A stretch of DNA of 64,000 nucleotides, from positions 1,302,001-1,366,000 of the forward strand of contig NZ_LT670849.1 in NCBI RefSeq assembly GCF_900142985.1, written 5' to 3'. Of the stretch, positions 50,379 to 59,416 are shown piece after piece (the first letter of the stretch is position 1; every line of letters starts with the position of its first letter). This DNA is from Bradyrhizobium erythrophlei (lineage in GTDB: Bacteria; Pseudomonadota; Alphaproteobacteria; Rhizobiales; Xanthobacteraceae). Under the pieces are notes generated by a model. That model ran no database searches, had not been told where the DNA came from, and was given only the letters and a program-made list of their open reading frames with translations. Made by a program: the position numbers and the translations under genes.

Positions 50379-51767
50379 ATGAGCACGCTCGATACGGGAT
50401 TGACGCTGATCCGCACCGCCGCAGGGCGGGTGTCGGCGGCCAATGGCTGGATGGGCAACGCGTTCAAGAGCTGGATGCCGACCGGCCTCTATGCCCGCGC
50501 GCTGCTCATCATGATCGTGCCGATGGTGATATTGCAGTCGGTGGTCGCCTTCGTGTTCATGGAGCGGCATTGGAACACGGTGACGCGGCATCTTTCCGCG
50601 GCGGTCGTGTCCGACATTGCCGCACTGATCGACGTCTACAAGACCTATCCTCAGGACAAGGACCACGCCCAGCTCCGGCGCATCGCCCAGCAGCGTCTCG
50701 GACTGGTGGTGGATTTCCTCGCCACCGGCGACATGCCGCCCCCCGGACCAAAGCCGTTCTTCTCGCTGCTCGACCAGACGCTTTCCGTGCAGCTCGGCCG
50801 GCAGATCGCCAAACCGTTCTGGATCGACACCGTCGGCCGCTCTAACCTGGTCGAGATCCGCATTCAACTCGATGACACCGTGATGCGCGTGTTCGCCCAG
50901 CGCAGCGCCGCCTACGCTTCCAACTCGGAGATTTTCCTGTTCTGGATGGTCGGCACCTCCTCGATCCTTCTGATCGTCGCCGTGCTGTTCCTGCGCAACC
51001 AGATCCGCCCGATCCTGCGGCTGGCGGACGCCGCCGAGAGTTTTGGCAAGGGGCGCGAAGCGCCGAACTTCCGCCCGCGCGGCGCGCGCGAGGTGCGCCG
51101 CGCCGCGAACGCCTTCCTGGAAATGAAATCGCGCATCGAGCGTTCGATCGAACAGCGCACGGCGATGCTCGCCGGCGTGTCGCACGATCTGCGTACCATC
51201 CTGACCCGCTTCAAGCTCGAGCTCGCTTTGATCGGTGACAGCCCCGAGGTCGACGCGATGCGCAAGGACGTCGACGAGATGTCGGGCATGCTCGAGGACT
51301 ATCTCGCCTTTGCGCGCGGCGACAGCGGCGAAGTGGCCCAGCCCACCGACATGACGCTCGCGCTGGAGGAACTGCGCAGCGACGCCGAGCGCAATGGCCA
51401 TACCGCAACGGTGGCGTTCCAGGGGCTTCCCGTCGTCACCGTCAAGCCTGCCGCCTTCAAGCGTTGTCTCGCCAATCTCGTCTCCAACGCCGCGCGCCAC
51501 GCCGACTCGATTTCGATCACCGGCCAGCGCGACCATCGCTATCTGACGGTGACGGTCGACGACGACGGTCCGGGTATTCCGCTCGCCATGCGCGAGGAAG
51601 TGTTCAAGCCGTTCCTCCGGCTCGACGACGCCCGCAACCAGGACGAAGGCGGCACCGGGCTTGGCCTTGCGATCGCGCGCGACATCGCCCGCTCGCACGG
51701 GGGTGACATTACGCTTGGCGACAGCCCGATGGGGGGCTTGCGCGCGGCGGTGCGGGTTCCGGTGTAG
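50379..51767 (+). CDS. Sensor histidine kinase, EnvZ type
   Basis: 462 residues. Two membrane helices (near 39-62 and 188-207) flank a periplasmic domain of about 125 residues. HAMP follows (QIRPILRLADAAESFGKG), then the H box GVSHDLRTILTRFKLEL with the phosphoacceptor His, N box NLVSNAARHAD, DDDGPGIP and GTGLGLAIARDIARSHGG. The usual Pro after HDLRT is Ile here. Cognate to the preceding OmpR-type regulator. The resemblance to EnvZ is in layout, and the signal is unknown. Confidence 0.94.
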   Translation: MSTLDTGLTLIRTAAGRVSAANGWMGNAFKSWMPTGLYARALLIMIVPMVILQSVVAFVFMERHWNTVTRHLSAAVVSDIAALIDVYKTYPQDKDHAQLRRIAQQRLGLVVDFLATGDMPPPGPKPFFSLLDQTLSVQLGRQIAKPFWIDTVGRSNLVEIRIQLDDTVMRVFAQRSAAYASNSEIFLFWMVGTSSILLIVAVLFLRNQIRPILRLADAAESFGKGREAPNFRPRGAREVRRAANAFLEMKSRIERSIEQRTAMLAGVSHDLRTILTRFKLELALIGDSPEVDAMRKDVDEMSGMLEDYLAFARGDSGEVAQPTDMTLALEELRSDAERNGHTATVAFQGLPVVTVKPAAFKRCLANLVSNAARHADSISITGQRDHRYLTVTVDDDGPGIPLAMREEVFKPFLRLDDARNQDEGGTGLGLAIARDIARSHGGDITLGDSPMGGLRAAVRVPV

Positions 51768-51779
51768 AGGCGCTGCTAC

Positions 51780-51877
51780 GAGTGGAGTGGATTTGACATT
51801 CGCTACACACTTGGCCGCGAGGTTCGCAAGGCGAATGTCCGCTGCGAGGGATGCGAATGTTAGAATCGGACCACTAG
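51780..51877 (-). repeat. Double-hairpin element, collapsed hybrid copy D (about 98 bp)
   Basis: Reads TGGAGTGGATTTGACATTCG (left arm of hairpin 2 of copy C) and, at the other end, GCGAATGTTAGAATCGGACC then ACTAG (right arm of hairpin 1 of copy C). The middle holds GCGAATGTCCGC. It looks like a recombination product between GCAAATGTT and GCGAATGTC arms that removed the two inner arms and the linker. Confidence 0.7.
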
Positions 51878-52416
51878 GGTTTGGCGCCGGGCAGCAGGTT
51901 TTGCAGCTTCGCCGCATCCTTGACGTTGAGCTTGAAGCCGCCGCCGGGCATCACGATGTCGCCGGGCTTCTGGTCCGGTTTGCAGGCCCCTAACCATTTC
52001 GCCTCGATCTTGGTCACGGTATCGCGCGGCGCGCCTTTGTTCCCGAGGTCGCTGTGCGAGGTAGTCGTGACCGTATAGGCGGAATTGAAGTCGCCGACGA
52101 TGTCCGAATGCGACGCGATCGAGACGCCGGCGACGCTACAGACGGAATCAGTTGCGAAGCCGGTTGCTGTCTTCTGAATGTCCTGTTTCGAGCAGATTTG
52201 CTTGGCCATCGGCGAGACCATGTTGTTCATCTCTTTGTCGATGGTCTCGTCGGTACAGTGCTGCATGGTCATTTCCGGCAAGGGCGAGCCGGTCCTGACC
52301 ATCTTGACTTCCCACAGGCCGGCCTTGCGGACCGGCAGATCGTCGGCGCGGGCATGATCGGCCGGCGTGGCCAGCAGACACAGACTTAACCCCAAAGCAG
52401 CCAATTCACGTGTCAT
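51874..52416 (-). CDS. DUF3617-type secreted protein
   Basis: 180 residues. Signal peptide MTRELAALGLSLCLLATPA; mature LPVRKAGLWEVKMVRTGSPLPEMTMQHC is the DUF3617 start (GLWE.... C). QICSKQDIQKTATGFATDSVC, KWLGACKPDQKPGDIVMPGG complete the pattern, with five Cys in the mature region. Periplasmic, function unknown. Its stop lies at the edge of repeat element D. Confidence 0.84.
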   Translation of the reverse strand: MTRELAALGLSLCLLATPADHARADDLPVRKAGLWEVKMVRTGSPLPEMTMQHCTDETIDKEMNNMVSPMAKQICSKQDIQKTATGFATDSVCSVAGVSIASHSDIVGDFNSAYTVTTTSHSDLGNKGAPRDTVTKIEAKWLGACKPDQKPGDIVMPGGGFKLNVKDAAKLQNLLPGAKP

Positions 52417-52454
52417 CGGTCACGTTCCGGCTTGCGAACTTCGGAATCGGAACT

Positions 52455-52745
52455 CTAGTAGAGCGTGCGCAGCGGCGCCTGGTTGGCGCCATACGGCACC
52501 CAGCGGCAGGCGAACGAGACATATCCGCCATAATGCGGATCGACGGCGAGAAACTTCACCACCTTGCCGTACGTCGCACAGTGGGCGACCGCGAGCTGAC
52601 GGGCGTCGGCGCGCTGCGCCAGCTCATAGGCAATAATGCCGCCGGTATCGTTGCCCTTGACCGGCGGCACGATGTCGGCCCGCGCCGGCGCCCAGGACAG
52701 CATGACGCCAGAGGCGATCAGAACGGCGGCCTTGATGATTCGCAT
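52455..52745 (-). CDS. Small secreted protein, 96 aa
   Basis: MRIIKAAVLIASGVMLSWAPARA is a signal peptide. Mature: DIVPPVKGNDTGGIIAYELA, HCATYGKVVKFLAVDPHYGGYVSFACRW with a probable Cys-Cys bridge, ending VPYGANQAPLRTLY. Found 38 bases before (upstream of) the DUF3617 gene on the same strand. Conserved look but no named family. Confidence 0.78.
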   Translation of the reverse strand: MRIIKAAVLIASGVMLSWAPARADIVPPVKGNDTGGIIAYELAQRADARQLAVAHCATYGKVVKFLAVDPHYGGYVSFACRWVPYGANQAPLRTLY

Positions 52746-52909
52746 CGCTAACTCCGTTTATTTTGGACGACACCTTAGAGCGCATCCCAGGCCGTGAAAA
52801 GCGCGGCTGACCACAGGAAATGGAGTTATTGGCAGGTGTTGCCGCGCTGCACTTGACCTCGGAGAGGCTTCGCGGCACGGTTCGCAACTTGATCATCGGC
52901 GGACCCGCT

Positions 52910-53380
52910 ATGCGTGACATCATTTCAATTGCGAGAAAAACTGGCCTTGGCGCGACGCTTGGGGCTGCACTTGGCCTGTTGGCATTCGGCCAGGCCGCCC
53001 AGGCGGCCAATCCGCTGGAGCTGAACTTCTGGCTCAACGGCCCGCAATATGACGGCCGGTTGAAGACCTGCGAGGCCGCGCTCGGGACCGTCACCTCGCA
53101 ATTCCAGGAAAAAGAAAGCACCTTCTGGAATTCCGCCCTGACCATCACCGGTTACGGCCGGATTCACGAAGTCGCCTTCCGGCCCTGGCAGTCGGACAAC
53201 ATTCCGCGCCGGTATTGCAGCGGCGATGTGATGCTCAGCGATGGCCGGGTTCACGGCGTGCATTACTCGATCATCGAGGACGGCGGCTTCGCCGGCTATG
53301 GCCAAGGCATCGAATGGTGCGTGACGGGTCTTGATCGCAACTGGGCCTATAACCCGTCCTGCGCGGGCGCCAAGCCCTGA
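52910..53380 (+). CDS. Secreted protein with conserved C-terminal Cys/Trp motif, 156 aa
   Basis: MRDIISIARKTGLGATLGAALGL is a signal peptide; mature ANPLELNFWLNGPQYDGRLKTCEAALGTV. The C-terminal half contains RRYCSGDVMLSDGRVHGVHYS and GGFAGYGQGIEWCVTGLDRNWAYNPSC, a pattern I have often seen in uncharacterised rhizobial periplasmic proteins. Four Cys likely form two bridges. The ATG at 52910 is close to the signal peptide; earlier in-frame starts lengthen with non-family residues. Confidence 0.78.
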   Translation: MRDIISIARKTGLGATLGAALGLLAFGQAAQAANPLELNFWLNGPQYDGRLKTCEAALGTVTSQFQEKESTFWNSALTITGYGRIHEVAFRPWQSDNIPRRYCSGDVMLSDGRVHGVHYSIIEDGGFAGYGQGIEWCVTGLDRNWAYNPSCAGAKP

Positions 53381-53422
53381 TCCGCAAGCCGGCTTCACGG
53401 CTTTTTTCAAGATCTCCGACTC

Positions 53423-53457
53423 AGGCCGCCCTCCACATCGGGCGGCCTTTTAATTTT
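53423..53457 (+). terminator. Intrinsic terminator after the 156-aa secreted protein gene
   Basis: AGGCCGCCC (53423-53431), loop TCCACATC, GGGCGGCCT (53440-53448), then TTTAATTTT. Classical form, 42 bases after the stop. Confidence 0.9.
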
Positions 53458-53521
53458 GTTCTTGAAATGTTCTCAACCCATGCTAGGTTCCGGCAACCGA
53501 TGGTGGCGTGAGGGCAGCGAT

Positions 53522-54229
53522 ATGTTTCGGCGTTCCTTGTTTGGGCGGATGTTGACCAGCTTTGCCTGTCTCTTGCTGGCCGCCGTGATCGGCTTTGGCG
53601 CCACGACAAGCGCCTCGGCGCAGGACCGCCGGCAAAATGCGCCCGGCGAATTTGATTTCTATGTTCTGTCGTTGTCCTGGTCGCCGTCCTTCTGCGAGGG
53701 CGCGGCTGAGCGCGGCAATGGCGGCGGACGCTCGCAACAGCTTCAGTGCGGGGGGCGGCCTTTCTCGTTCGTAGTCCATGGGCTGTGGCCGCAATATGAG
53801 CGCGGCTATCCCGAATATTGCGACCGCGATTCCTGGCTGGACCGCAACATCATGACCTCGATGCTGGATCTGATGCCGGCGCCGGGCCTGATTTTCAACG
53901 AATGGAAAAAGCACGGCACCTGCTCCGGCCTCGGCCCCCGTGGCTATTTCGAAACCATCCGCAAAGCACGCGCGGCCGTGAAGATCCCGCCCGAGTTCAT
54001 CGATCTCGCCAACCCGAAGACGGTCTCGCCGGCCGAGGTCGAAGATGCCTTCATCAAAATCAATCCGGGCCTTCCCGCCAACGCGATCGCGGTCACCTGC
54101 AACCGCTCGCGGCTCAGCGAGGTGCGCATCTGCATGAGCAAGGATTTGCAGTTCCGCGGTTGCGACGAGGTCGATCGTCAGGCCTGCCGGCGCGACCAGC
54201 TGACGATGCCGCCGGTGCGCGGCGGGTAA
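53522..54229 (+). CDS. Ribonuclease T2 family protein
   Basis: 235 residues with a signal peptide (MFRRSLFGRMLTSFACLLLA ... SASAQ). Catalytic segment CAS-1 FSFVVHGLWPQYERGYPEYC and CAS-2 IFNEWKKHGTCSGLGP, each carrying the catalytic His, with Glu and Lys in CAS-2. LSLSWSPSFCEG near the start and RLSEVRICMSKD near the end are further family segments. Secreted, cleaves RNA via a 2',3'-cyclic phosphate, perhaps for phosphate or base scavenging. Several disulfide Cys conserved. Confidence 0.95.
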   Translation: MFRRSLFGRMLTSFACLLLAAVIGFGATTSASAQDRRQNAPGEFDFYVLSLSWSPSFCEGAAERGNGGGRSQQLQCGGRPFSFVVHGLWPQYERGYPEYCDRDSWLDRNIMTSMLDLMPAPGLIFNEWKKHGTCSGLGPRGYFETIRKARAAVKIPPEFIDLANPKTVSPAEVEDAFIKINPGLPANAIAVTCNRSRLSEVRICMSKDLQFRGCDEVDRQACRRDQLTMPPVRGG

Positions 54230-54317
54230 GGACGCGGGCGGGCTCGGCAGCTTCCGCCTTCGCTAAGCTACGGCGGACAAGTCGCTTCGCCCCTGATGAC
54301 GTGGTAACCCGTCGTCC

Positions 54318-55181
54318 ATGAACTACCGCCACGCCTTTCACGCCGGCAACTTCGCCGACGTCATCAAGCACATCGTGCTGGTGCGCATCCTGCTTCATCT
54401 GCAGGAGAAGGACGCCGCCTTTCGCGTGATCGATACCCATGCCGGCGCCGGCATCTACGATCTCACCGGCGAAGAGGCCGCGCGTGGCGGCGAGTGGCTC
54501 ACCGGAATCGCACGCATCATGCAGGCGCGGTTTTCGGAAACCGCGCTGCCGCTGGTCAAGCCCTATCTCGATATCGTCCGCTCGTTCAATTCGCATCCCG
54601 CCAGCCTCGAGCGTTATCCGGGATCACCCCTGATCGCCCGCGCGCTTCTGCGTCCGCAGGACCGCATGACCGCCTGCGAGGTCGAGGGCGGCCCGCGCAA
54701 GGCCCTGATCGATGCGCTGCGCCGCGACACCCAGGCGCGCGTCGTCGATCTCGACGGCTGGACGGCGCTCCCCGCCTTCGTGCCGCCGAACGAGCGGCGC
54801 GGCCTCGTCCTGATCGATCCGCCCTATGAGCAGAAGGACGAGTTCGAGCGGCTGGCCACGGGCTTCAGCGAGGCCTTCGCGAAATGGCCAACCGGCAGTT
54901 ACCTGTTGTGGTATCCGGCCAAGAGCCGCCGCGCCACCGACGAACTGGCGCGGCAGGTCGCTGACGCCGCTGCCGCTTCACGACCGCCCAGCAAATGCCT
55001 GCGCCTTGAATTCAGTATCGCCCCGGAAACCACGGGTGCGGGTCTCACCTCGGCCGGCCTTCTGGTCGTCAATCCGCCGTGGACGCTGGCCGCCGAACTG
55101 AAGGCGATCCTGCCCGAACTGGAAAAGCCGCTCGGTCAGGGCGGCGGCGGCCGCTTCCGGCTGGAAACGCCGAAGACTTGA
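54318..55181 (+). CDS. rlmJ: 23S rRNA (adenine-2030-N6)-methyltransferase RlmJ
   Basis: 287 residues. Starts MNYRHAFHAGNFADVIKHIV, the RlmJ hallmark. IDTHAGAGIYDLTGEEA is the SAM site and VLIDPPYEQKDEFERL the catalytic DPPY motif near 167. The C-terminus ends in LVVNPPWTLAAELKAILPEL. Methylates A2030 of 23S rRNA in E. coli; loss has only mild effects. Cytosolic, apparently monocistronic. Confidence 0.95.
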   Translation: MNYRHAFHAGNFADVIKHIVLVRILLHLQEKDAAFRVIDTHAGAGIYDLTGEEAARGGEWLTGIARIMQARFSETALPLVKPYLDIVRSFNSHPASLERYPGSPLIARALLRPQDRMTACEVEGGPRKALIDALRRDTQARVVDLDGWTALPAFVPPNERRGLVLIDPPYEQKDEFERLATGFSEAFAKWPTGSYLLWYPAKSRRATDELARQVADAAAASRPPSKCLRLEFSIAPETTGAGLTSAGLLVVNPPWTLAAELKAILPELEKPLGQGGGGRFRLETPKT

Positions 55182-55439
55182 GCCTTCACGTGTGAAAAGT
55201 CCGATAGGCAATGGGGCGGGAACCGTATTATGCTTGCCCTATTGGGATCGGCTTTACGTTCCGCTTCCGCGAATGGTAGCGGCGGAGTGAGGGCCTCTTC
55301 TGATTATGGGCGAGCCTGCCATCACGCCGGCCCGCCTGGATGGCCAAAACTTCCGGCGGAAAATGTCCGCAACGAAGGCCCGGTCGGCCGATACGCGAGA
55401 GGGGCGTAACGGCGGAGCAATGCGGGGGGAGGTTTCCCG
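55182..55439. other. 258-base region upstream of the cold-shock gene
   Basis: It probably contains the promoter and a long 5' untranslated leader for the cold-shock gene, as is usual for csp mRNAs. I see no specific structure that identifies a cold-box. Confidence 0.4.
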
Positions 55440-55655
55440 ATGGCCATGACTGGGACGGTCAAGTTCTTCAACGGAGAACGCGGCTACGGCTTCATCAAGC
55501 CCGACGACGGCGGCCGCGATGTGTTTGTTCACATCACGGCGGTCGAGCGGGCCGGACTGAAGGATCTGACCGAAGGACAACGCATCACATTCGACGTCGA
55601 GCCGGACAAAAAGGGCAAAGGGCCCAAGGCGGTCAATCTCGTGATTTCTTCCTAG
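55440..55655 (+). CDS. Cold-shock domain protein
   Basis: 71 residues. MAMTGTVKFFNGERGYGFIKPDDGGRDVFVHITAVE includes RNP1 (GYGFIK) and RNP2 (VFVHI), the single-stranded nucleic-acid-binding faces of the OB fold. Ends VEPDKKGKGPKAVNLVIS. GGGGGAGG upstream of the ATG at 55440. CspA-type RNA chaperone; which paralogue cannot be said. Confidence 0.95.
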   Translation: MAMTGTVKFFNGERGYGFIKPDDGGRDVFVHITAVERAGLKDLTEGQRITFDVEPDKKGKGPKAVNLVISS

Positions 55656-55663
55656 GGAATTAG

Positions 55664-55691
55664 AAAAAAATCCCGGCCGCGAGCGGCCGGG
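55664..55691 (-). terminator. Intrinsic terminator of the outer-membrane protein gene
   Basis: CCCGGCCGC (55672-55680), GA, GCGGCCGGG (55683-55691), then on the minus strand a run of seven T (55664-55670). Lies 25 bases after the stop of the beta-barrel gene and 9 bases from the cold-shock stop, so it can serve both directions partly. Confidence 0.88.
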
Positions 55692-55715
55692 AGTGTTGTC
55701 CGGTATTTTCTTATC

Positions 55716-56339
55716 TTAGAAGTGATAGTTCACGCCGGCACGCAGCAGGCCGAAGTGATAGCCGTTCTGGTTCCCGGTAATCGTGAAATTGCTGTCGTTG
55801 AGATCGACGTAGAGGTACTCGACCTTGGCGCTCCAGTTCCGCGCCAGACCGACTTCGGCGCCCAGACCCACCGTCCAGCCGGCATTGGTGTGACTCTCGG
55901 AGAGCCCGAACGTCTGGCCGGTCAGCTCGCCGAATGCGAGACCGCCGGTGCCATAGAGCAGGACATTGTTGATGGCGTAGCCGGCGCGTCCGCGAACGGT
56001 GCCGAACCAGGGGTTGGAGAATTTCCACGGCGCAAAGGTGTCGGAGGCGCCGTTGCCCTGAATATCGCCCTCGAGACCGAACACCCAGGGGCCATTCTGC
56101 CAGTTGTAGCCGGCCTGCGCACCGCCGACGAAGCCCGATGGCTTGGTCGGATTGTTGTCCACACCGCCCCAGTTCCAGCCCAGATTGCCGCCGATATAGG
56201 GACCGGCCCAGCTATAGATGTTGAGCGGCTGCGCGACGGTGTAGGGCTGCCGATATCCATAAGGCAGATCGGCAGCCGGTGCTGACGACGTGCAAATTGC
56301 GGCGACCAGTGCCACGGCGACCAAGACGATCCTGCTCAT
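55716..56339 (-). CDS. Outer-membrane beta-barrel protein (Omp25/31-like)
   Basis: 207 residues with signal peptide MSRIVLVAVALVAAICTSSA. Mature part begins ADLPYGYRQPYTVAQPLNIYSWAGPYIGGNLGWNWG, the typical rhizobial opening. Eight-stranded barrel pattern follows: AGYNWQNGPWVFGLEGDIQG, GTVRGRAGYAINNVLLYGTGG, SAKVEYLYVDLND, ending LRAGVNYHF with the terminal Phe for BAM recognition. GGAG lies upstream of 56339. Upstream is a CtrA-like site at 56436-56450. Confidence 0.92.
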   Translation of the reverse strand: MSRIVLVAVALVAAICTSSAPAADLPYGYRQPYTVAQPLNIYSWAGPYIGGNLGWNWGGVDNNPTKPSGFVGGAQAGYNWQNGPWVFGLEGDIQGNGASDTFAPWKFSNPWFGTVRGRAGYAINNVLLYGTGGLAFGELTGQTFGLSESHTNAGWTVGLGAEVGLARNWSAKVEYLYVDLNDSNFTITGNQNGYHFGLLRAGVNYHF

Positions 56340-56435
56340 CACGCATACTCCACACAGAAAGTGCAAAACCCGGTGGCCGTCGGCGTGGTTACGGATTTGC
56401 ACTTTTTACTGATCGAATTTATCGAGACTTTTAAG

Positions 56436-56450
56436 TTAAAGGGTTGTTAA
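56436..56450. promoter_or_regulatory. CtrA-like site upstream of the outer-membrane protein gene
   Basis: TTAA (56436-56439), 7 bases AGGGTTG, TTAA (56447-56450). A further TTAA stands at 56431-56434. 97 bases before the start at 56339 and 172 before uvrC on the other strand. Exact CtrA spacing; function inferred. Confidence 0.45.
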
Positions 56451-56621
56451 GGCCTGCGACTCGCTGCTTCTTAGTCTTAAGAGAGCGTTACCGGCGTCTT
56501 CTCCCCCATGACATGAGCCTTCCGCTGTCGATGATTTCTGGCTCGGAACGGCGCGCAGACGGCGCTGGCAAGCGGGGGCGGCGACGCTTAAATCTGGAGA
56601 TCTCTCGAGATCACACGAGCT

Positions 56622-58730
56622 ATGGCCCGCGAATCCACCAATCCGGCAAAAACCACCGGGGAGGATCCCTCCTCTTCCCGGCCCGACCCGTTGCGGCCTG
56701 AACAGACAACGCCGGAACCGGTCACCGGGGCGCCGCCGCAGGACCTCGTGGCCGGCGACGTCGATCCGGCGACCGTCAATGTCGATGAAGAGGACGAGGG
56801 CCGGCTTCCGGACGTCACGGAGGACGGCAACGAAGTCATCGCCGAGGGGCCGCTTGCGATCGGACATGCCGCAATCGAAAACGCGGTCAAGCTGGCGCCG
56901 ACCTCACCCGGCGTCTACCGTATGCTCAATGCGGCCAACGACGTGCTCTATGTCGGCAAGGCCAAGAACGTCCGCAAGCGCCTGTCCTCCTACGCGCGCG
57001 CCAGCGCGCCGCTGCCGGCGCGCATTCTGCGCATGATTGCGGCGACCGTTTCGGTCGAGATCATATCCACCACGACCGAAACCGAAGCGCTGCTGCTTGA
57101 AGCCAACCTGATCAAGCAGTTGCGCCCGCGCTTCAACGTGCAACTGCGCGACGACAAGTCATTTCCCTATATTCTGATCACGGGCGATCACTGGGCGCCG
57201 CAAATTCTCAAGCACCGCGGCGCGCAAACGCGGCCCGGACAATATTTCGGCCCGTTCGCATCGGCCGGCGCGGTCAACCGCACCATCACCGCGCTTCAGC
57301 GCGCCTTTTTGATCCGTTCCTGCACGGATGCGTTTTTCGAAAGCCGCACGCGGCCCTGCCTGCTTTACCAGATCAAGCGCTGCGCCGGACCCTGCACGCG
57401 CGAGATCGACTTTCCCGGCTATACCGAGTTGGTCCGTGAGGCGAAGGATTTTTTGTCCGGCCGCAGCCAGGCGGTCAAGCAACTGCTCGCGGCCGAGATG
57501 GAAAAGGCGTCCGGCGAACTCGAATTCGAGACCGCTGCGCTGTACCGCGACCGGCTGGCGGCGCTGTCGTCGATCCAGTCGCAGCAAGGCATCAATCCGC
57601 GCACCGTGGAAGAAGCCGATCTGTTCGCCATCCATCAGGAAGGCGGATATTCCTGCGTCGAGGTGTTTTTCTTCCGCACCGGGCAGAACTGGGGCAACCG
57701 CGCCTATTTTCCGCGCGCCGAGAAATCGTTCACGCCGGAAGAGGTGCTGGCCTCGTTCCTCGCCCAATTCTACGACGACAAGCCGCCGCCCAAACTCATT
57801 CTGTTGTCGCACGGAATCGAGGAAGCCGAGTTGATGGCAAGCGCGCTGTCGATCAAGGCGGGCTTCAAGGTCGAGGTCACGACGCCACAGCGCGGCGAGA
57901 AAAAAGAACTGATCGCGCATGCGCTGACCAACGCGCGCGAGGCGCTCGGGCGCAAGCTGGCCGATACCGCAACCCAAAGCCGGCTGCTCACCGGACTTGT
58001 GACCACGCTCGGCCTGTCGCAGGCGCCGCGCCGCATTGAAGTCTACGACAACAGCCACATCCAGGGCACCAATGCGGTCGGCGCCATGATCGTGGCGGGG
58101 CCGGACGGCTTCATCAAGAACCAGTATCGCAAGTTCAACATCAAGTCCGAGGGACTGACACCTGGCGACGACTACGCGATGATGCGCGAGGTGCTGCAAC
58201 GGCGATTCAAGCGACTGCTGGCGGCGTCCGCCGAGGGAGAGGCGAAAACATCGCAAACCGAAGACGACGTGCCCCAGTGGCCCGATCTCGTGGTTATCGA
58301 CGGCGGCCGCGGCCAGCTCAACGCCGCCAAGGAAATCTTCGATTCGCTCGGGCTGGCACAGATCTCGCTGCTCGCCGTCGCCAAGGGACCGGACCGCGAC
58401 GCCGGGCGGGAAACCCTGTTCATGCCGGGCCGCGAGGCGATCAAGCTCGAACCGCGCGACCCCGTGCTCTATTTCATCCAGCGGCTGCGCGACGAGGCCC
58501 ACCGATTCGTGATCGGATCGCACCGAAAGCTGCGCAAGAAGGATATTCGCGAGGCCGGCTTGCAGGAAATTCCCGGCATCGGCCCCTCGCGCAAACGGGC
58601 GTTGCTGCACCATTTTGGAACCTTGAAGGAGATCGAGCGGGCCTCGATCGCCGACCTCGGCAAGGTCCCCGGCGTCAGCGCCGAGAGCGCGCGCAAAATT
58701 TTCGAGTTTTTCCACACCCAACCCAGTTAA
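56622..58730 (+). CDS. uvrC: Excinuclease ABC subunit UvrC
   Basis: 702 residues; makes both incisions in nucleotide excision repair. N-terminal acidic extension of about 85 residues, then the GIY-YIG nuclease domain ([27 protein letters not shown] near 95). The Cys-rich region CAGPCTREI follows near 250, then a UVR domain ([20 protein letters not shown]), the RNase-H-like endonuclease with [19 protein letters not shown] (near 472) and [15 protein letters not shown]-terminal helix-hairpin-helix: [18 protein letters not shown] and [17 protein letters not shown]. pgsA follows after 68 bases. Partners UvrA not in window, UvrB at 6380. Confidence 0.97.
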   Translation: MARESTNPAKTTGEDPSSSRPDPLRPEQTTPEPVTGAPPQDLVAGDVDPATVNVDEEDEGRLPDVTEDGNEVIAEGPLAIGHAAIENAVKLAPTSPGVYRMLNAANDVLYVGKAKNVRKRLSSYARASAPLPARILRMIAATVSVEIISTTTETEALLLEANLIKQLRPRFNVQLRDDKSFPYILITGDHWAPQILKHRGAQTRPGQYFGPFASAGAVNRTITALQRAFLIRSCTDAFFESRTRPCLLYQIKRCAGPCTREIDFPGYTELVREAKDFLSGRSQAVKQLLAAEMEKASGELEFETAALYRDRLAALSSIQSQQGINPRTVEEADLFAIHQEGGYSCVEVFFFRTGQNWGNRAYFPRAEKSFTPEEVLASFLAQFYDDKPPPKLILLSHGIEEAELMASALSIKAGFKVEVTTPQRGEKKELIAHALTNAREALGRKLADTATQSRLLTGLVTTLGLSQAPRRIEVYDNSHIQGTNAVGAMIVAGPDGFIKNQYRKFNIKSEGLTPGDDYAMMREVLQRRFKRLLAASAEGEAKTSQTEDDVPQWPDLVVIDGGRGQLNAAKEIFDSLGLAQISLLAVAKGPDRDAGRETLFMPGREAIKLEPRDPVLYFIQRLRDEAHRFVIGSHRKLRKKDIREAGLQEIPGIGPSRKRALLHHFGTLKEIERASIADLGKVPGVSAESARKIFEFFHTQPS

Positions 58731-58798
58731 GAATGTCACCTTAAGGTCATATGTGTCGCATGGTTGACCTTCAGGATTCGGCGGTATTGGTAGGACCA

Positions 58799-59416
58799 AT
58801 GAACATCGCAACGACCAGGGGACTGGCAAAGGGTTCGCTGTCCCTGCCCAACATTCTGACCTTTGCGCGGATCGCCGCCATTCCGCTGGTGGTCGGCTGC
58901 ATTTATGCCCAGGCGATACTGGACTGGCCGCTGTGGCTGCGATGGGTGGCGCTCGCCGTGTTCATTGCCGCGGCCGTAACCGATTTCCTCGATGGCTACT
59001 ATGCACGGATGTGGGATCAGCAATCGGCGCTGGGACGGATGCTCGACCCGATCGCGGACAAGCTTCTGGTCGCCTCCTGCCTTCTGATGCTGGCCGCCGA
59101 CGGCATCATCCACGGCTGGACGCTGTGGGCCGCGATCGTGATCCTGTGCCGCGAAATCCTGGTATCGGGCTTGCGCGAATATCTGGCCGGCCTGCGGGTC
59201 AGCGTGCCGGTAACCAAGCTCGCCAAGTGGAAGACGACCGCGCAGCTCGTCGCGATCGGATTCCTGCTCGCCGGCGAAGCGGGCGACCAGGTCATCCCGC
59301 ATACCACCGAGATCGGGCTGTTGCTGCTGTGGATCTCGGCGATCGTCACGATCTATACCGGCTGGGATTATTTCCGCGCCGGCATCCATCACCTCATCAA
59401 GGAGGATGAGGGATGA
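58799..59416 (+). CDS. pgsA: CDP-diacylglycerol-glycerol-3-phosphate 3-phosphatidyltransferase
   Basis: Makes phosphatidylglycerol-phosphate in the inner membrane. 205 residues, several hydrophobic helices. CDP-alcohol phosphotransferase motif FLDGYYARMWDQQSALGRML plus DPIADKL, with all conserved Asp present. Starts MNIATTRGLAKGSLSLPNILTFAR; the ATG at 58799 is preceded by AGGACC, and an ATG at 58751 would extend by 16 residues. Its stop overlaps the moaD start by four bases (ATGA). Confidence 0.95.
   Translation: MNIATTRGLAKGSLSLPNILTFARIAAIPLVVGCIYAQAILDWPLWLRWVALAVFIAAAVTDFLDGYYARMWDQQSALGRMLDPIADKLLVASCLLMLAADGIIHGWTLWAAIVILCREILVSGLREYLAGLRVSVPVTKLAKWKTTAQLVAIGFLLAGEAGDQVIPHTTEIGLLLLWISAIVTIYTGWDYFRAGIHHLIKEDEG

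Noticed and set aside
50271..51917. 548-codon minus-strand frame opposite the sensor kinase
   Set aside because: Antisense shadow; His/Asp/Arg-rich, no start signals, and the plus strand has an unmistakable kinase.
57159..58829. 556-codon minus-strand frame opposite uvrC
   Set aside because: Antisense shadow of uvrC with no recognisable domain.
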